Assembly (NCBI GenBank): GCA_012295275.1
Contig: CM022670.1
Location: 1,060,001-1,112,500, forward strand
Source: Chrysomallon squamiferum
Taxonomy: Eukaryota > Mollusca > Gastropoda > Neomphalida > Peltospiridae
Direction of reading: 5' to 3'
Length of the DNA: 52,500 nucleotides
Below, piece by piece: positions 48,182-52,500 of the stretch (positions are counted from its first letter, which is position 1; each line of letters opens with the position of its first letter). Under the pieces are notes generated by a model, which saw only the letters and a list, made by a program, of their open reading frames with translations, was not told where the DNA came from and made no database searches. The position numbers and the translations under genes are program-made.

Positions 48182-48267
48182 CCACCCAGCAGTAAGGACT
48201 CTGTGTGTAAGATTTCTCAGATGCTGGAAAACAAGTGCAATGCCAGTCACGGAGCGCTGGATGAAAT
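48182..48267 (+). CDS. Orphan internal coding exon, unknown protein
   Basis: 86 nt between a strong acceptor (TCTTCGTGTTATTTTAG) and donor (AT|GTGAGT). Only one frame is open: PPSSKDSVCKISQMLE then NKCNASHGALDE, 28 codons plus two bases, phase 0 to phase 2. Base composition and splice sites are much better than anything else in this 13-kb stretch. I do not recognise the protein; the Lys/Ser/Gln/Glu mix suggests a soluble cytosolic segment with a short helix. No in-phase neighbouring exon was found in the window, so the gene must have long introns extending outside it. Confidence 0.5.
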
Positions 48268-49133
48268 GTGAGTAACTTTATTTATTTCCCCGAGGAGGAC
48301 CGATCCTTTGAACTGCGGTTCCTCAGGGAAGTGATCTGTTACCGCCCACTCATGTACGATATATCAAACATCATATTAGTAATAAACTTGATATGTACCA
48401 TATATATTAGTGAAACTACGCTGAGATAAAACTTTACGAGTTAGCTATAATCAGTATATATATATATATAGGCTTTCTACAATATATATGGTATTATAAA
48501 GAACAAGATAATGTCACAGTGTATTTCAGTACATCATTCATTACGTTAGAAGTACGCAGTACACGAGCGCTGTTGGAGTTCATTGACATACTTGTACTCA
48601 CTCACTACTTGATCACGTAACAAATAGTTCAATGAATAATAAAAAAAAACTCATTTTGTTTTTGCGTTTCTGATTTTCAGTATTAAATTCTAGAGCACAG
48701 CAAAATGCTATTCTTCTCAGATTTATTCTTCTTCTTTCACTGTAACCCGAGGCAGAACTTTTGATAAAACCAAACAATAAAATGGCGCAGATTCTGCTAC
48801 TTTTCTGTTTGAAGAAAACCTCTCTGTTGGACATTTGCAACTGCGTATCCACTGACAATAGAAAGATGAGACAGAATAACTGAATAAATAAAATATTTTA
48901 GTGGCTAATGATAACTTGCGCTGTTCTTGTAATAAATTCACACTATTCGTTTTATCACAAGGTCAAAACTAGTAGCATTATTTTCTTTTACAGAATTTGT
49001 TTTATTATGTTTTCAGTTTTATTTTTAATTTTATCATGAAGTTACATGGAAAAGATTATTTAACTTTCGTCATCATTATAGTTATCATTATCAGTGTTTT
49101 CATTATGGTAAACATAAACGTCTCCCAGTTATC

Positions 49134-49165
<32 letters not shown>

Positions 49166-51347
49166 CAACATCTTCTTCTTCTTCAAAATTGCACATGATA
49201 TCGTTATATTTTCTGACTTACAAACGTTGCTTGGGTCTTTGTTTACTAGTAACAGAAGCTCCACAGAATTGGCACCATGATGTTGACCTCTGACATCAGG
49301 TCAGTAGAGGTCTCTGCCAGATTGGTGCTATATAACAGTTTACTCTACACATGCAGCTGACAGGTTAGTATGGCATTGTGTAGTTAGTGTTGAACTCTGC
49401 TGTTCTATGAGACGAGGTGGACGTAGAAGGCTCCTTCCTTGTTAATCAGAAAATGCAGCAGAAGCAGGTTTTCTCTCTAAAACAATCATTAAAAATTCTA
49501 CAGATTCATACCGCTCGTTCTAAGTCCAAGAATTATCAAACCACTGACCTTGAACTCTATTCATCCTATAGAAATGAAAATGGCGTCACAAAGTTCAGAC
49601 GCAGAGAGTTGGAAACGATTACTCGTGTTTCGTGTTTTTCATTACAGAAATTATTAATCAGTTTGGCCCATTCAAACAGAGATCACTGATACTGAATGCG
49701 ACACTTCGCTATTAAACCTGAGAGCGGCGTTTGAACTGTGAGGTGATAAACGGCGAGTAATTGTCAGAGTCAAGCCACAGTAAGTCTCCACTCGTAAAAA
49801 TTCCGAGCTTCTGCCTCGACGCCAGCACTTCGATGAAACGAAATCACTGGAAGCTGCAAACAGTCTGGAAAACAAGTTTGATTGCTACTACGTGCTAGGA
49901 CGGTAGATGTTAACTATGTGTCAAAGTAAAAAAAGTTCTAAATTTATTTCTAGTTCAAGCAGTGTATGTGCAAGGATCCAGTTTTGGATGTTTGTAGCCT
50001 ACACGTTTGTGTGTATGTTTATGTGTGCATGTGTGTTTTTGTGTTTGTATGTATGTGCTTGTGTTTATGTATGTATGAACGTATGTTCGTGCATTAGAAT
50101 GAATCACATTCCAAATATTAAAGGAATATTTACGGAGCAATAACTTAAAATAAATTCGACATTCTACTTAAATTATTATTATTTTTTTAAATTTATTTAC
50201 TGTAATATGTATTGAGAGCTATGGTTGTGCAACGTTTTTAATATTTCTGTAATTACAAATGCTCAGTTTTTGTGTTTTGACCGTAGAACACATTCCAGCA
50301 GAAGTAATATAATCTAACTGTCAGAAATGTCATTTAGTGTGATCGAATCTAGCCAATTTGTGGATTTACCGATTTTTTACGGTAATTTTATAACAATTTT
50401 TCCAGCTTACTAAAGCGGAATTCAGCATTTAAACTTCTCAAAAATGTCAAACTGGAATATGTCAGCCAATCCGTTGGATATACTATCTTGACTTTAAACT
50501 ACATTACTTATAAGTCGAATCACATTAAAACAATTAGAGGCACTATTTAGCAGTTAGTAGCTTACACTCACATACACACAGACACACACACACACAAACA
50601 GATATGTGTGTAAAATTGTTGTATATATATATACACATATATATCCATTATCCATGTGTGTACATGTGTGTGTATATGTATGGTTATGTGTGTGTGTGTG
50701 TGTGTGTGTGTGTACGTATATAAATCCACAAAATCTTTGTAGCTTTTGTTAATTAATTTCGCTGACTTCCATCACAACACATTCATTACAACAATTCGAG
50801 TCAAACTGAACAGAAATCAAACATTACTAACACACCATTTCATTACTCATAAACGTACCGAGTGTTTTTCAGAACAGAAAATATTTCTCTCTGTGTCATT
50901 CTGGCAGAGTTTTATTATTCACCAGCTTTGATGAATATTCTTTTTTATTTCTGGTTCCATTGATAGCTTTATTGACGTTCATCATCTACACAACACTTCA
51001 TGCAAATTACTTAAATCAGCGCAGATGCTCGCTTCTTCGACCAGCAAGTTAAAAACTACACGAGCGAAAGAAAGTGGAAGCCCTGACTTAGTGATGTGAG
51101 CGTTCGCTTGAATCGTGAGGAGTCTTTGGTTCAGCTCTTCTCGTTATGCTCACTGGAATAGTTCCAGATGTTACCAGTGCTCATCGACAGTTTATATAAA
51201 CATAATTAACAGTTTGAGAGCTTTCTTAATAAGCAGGATCAATCCCAGTATTATTCTTGGTATGCATTTTTTATTTTGTTTGGTATGTACAAGGTGTATG
51301 TGTGTTTGTGTGTGTGTGTTTGTGTCTGTATATATGTGTATGTGTAA

Positions 51348-51382
<35 letters not shown>

Positions 51383-51931
51383 CGTCATGCTTATTTTTCA
51401 TAGGTTCAGGTATATCATTTCTATTCTATAGGAAAGTACAAATTAAAAATGTCTTTACTGTTAATGAACAAGAATAATCCACCGACCAGCTAAAATACGT
51501 CTGATCTCTCCTCTTGTCCTCGCAAGACAAAAAACATGCGTCTAATAACAGTAACTATTAAAATGTTTCGAGATCTCGTTAAATAACCCCTTTCATTATT
51601 TTTACAGGAGAAAATACTCACATGTATCTTAATTTAGCAAAATTATAGTCATTTAGACAGGGTTAAATTCTTCCATTTTGGTAACTAACTTAACTTCACT
51701 TTCTATAAATCAAGGCAAAGATGATTACAAAGTGCTCTCTTGAGGGAAAGAACTTATTCCGTTTCGATAATAAAGTAAGAATTAAAATTTTTTTTATTTA
51801 TTATTTATTATTATTAATATTATTTTTTTTTTTTTTTGCATGACTACTTTAAATTACAACAGATTACAAAAAAAAAAAATAATAATCATAAAAAAATTAT
51901 GATAATAAATAAATAAATAATTTCTAGCATT

Positions 51932-52032
<101 letters not shown>

Positions 52033-52402
52033 TCCATAATTATTTTTTTTTAACAACAAGAACAAAAATTTACTACCTAATAACGGTTATCATTTCGAAT
52101 TTTTAATAAATGTTAAGTTTCTTTCTATTTCTCTCTCTGTCTCTCTTTTTTTTTTTATTACTTTTCTTTTTAGTTTTTTTTTTTTTTTCAAGAAATAAAT
52201 GTATTAAATTGTGTATCGTAGTCTTATAAAATTATGGTAATCCAGGCGTCGTAATTTGTTCCGTTTTGTTAATGACGAAAATCCTCAAAAGTAACTTAAT
52301 TTCTTTCCTTTCCGTGACTTAATGTTTTTATTTTTTTATTATTATTTTTATTTAATGAAGTTGATATATGATTTTTAAATAATTTTTTTATTATTATTAT
52401 TT

Positions 52403-52500
52403 TCATCATCATCATCATCATCATCATCACCAGCATCATCATCATCATTACCATTATTATCATCATCATCATCATAATCATCATTATTATTATTATTATT
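52403..52500 (+). repeat. (ATC)n/(ATT)n block reaching the window edge
   Basis: ATC triplets with a few ACC/ATT variants, passing to ATT. Confidence 0.93.

Noticed and set aside
49417-49689. 90-codon plus frame
   Set aside because: No Met start at the given point, no domain pattern and no convincing splice sites.

Overview
The window is animal nuclear DNA, most likely from a mollusc. It is AT-rich and packed with long microsatellites: GA/CT, AAT/ATT, ACT, CATA, ATCT and poly(A). Genes are sparse, with GT-AG introns, 5' UTR introns and TATA or CCAAT promoters. The gene families (cytosolic aerolysin-like proteins, a PAN-domain secreted protein, a single-cysteine-cluster Toll-like receptor) fit a lophotrochozoan. 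I cannot name the species from sequence alone.

Layout. (1) Positions 1-6130, minus strand: the 5' end of a CDKL5-type protein kinase gene, running off the left edge. It has a noncoding first exon near 5.7-6.0 kb and three short coding exons (3168-3100, 2531-2497, 398-353) that together give the kinase start, glycine loop and ATP-lysine strand. (2) 6.1-10.8 kb: repeat-rich spacer. (3) 10.85-17.1 kb, minus: an aerolysin-like gene with one coding exon (11236-12171) and a likely promoter and 5' UTR exon near 17.0 kb. (4) 21.2 kb, plus: first coding exon of a secreted PAN/Apple-domain protein. (5) 29.1-31.8 kb, plus: a second, homologous aerolysin-like gene with a TATA box, a 5' UTR exon and one coding exon (30155-31090). 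The two paralogues point away from each other. (6) 33.56-38.3 kb, minus: a Toll-like receptor. A 15-nt coding piece of exon 1 carries the ATG, and one large exon carries LRRs, TM and TIR; one extra base breaks its frame at 34941-34943. (7) 38-39.2 kb, plus: two candidate terminal exons of unknown genes. (8) 39.2-52.5 kb: mostly repeats, with one convincing orphan 86-nt exon (48182-48267, plus).

As a set, the TLR, the PAN protein and two aerolysin-like pore-former homologues look like an innate-immune neighbourhood. The most unusual protein is the first aerolysin-like one. It lacks a secretion signal and instead begins with an N-myristoylation/palmitoylation motif that its paralogue lacks, which suggests a pore-former-fold protein tethered to the inner face of a membrane. 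The exon models were read by eye from splice signals and reading frame; no transcript support was available.
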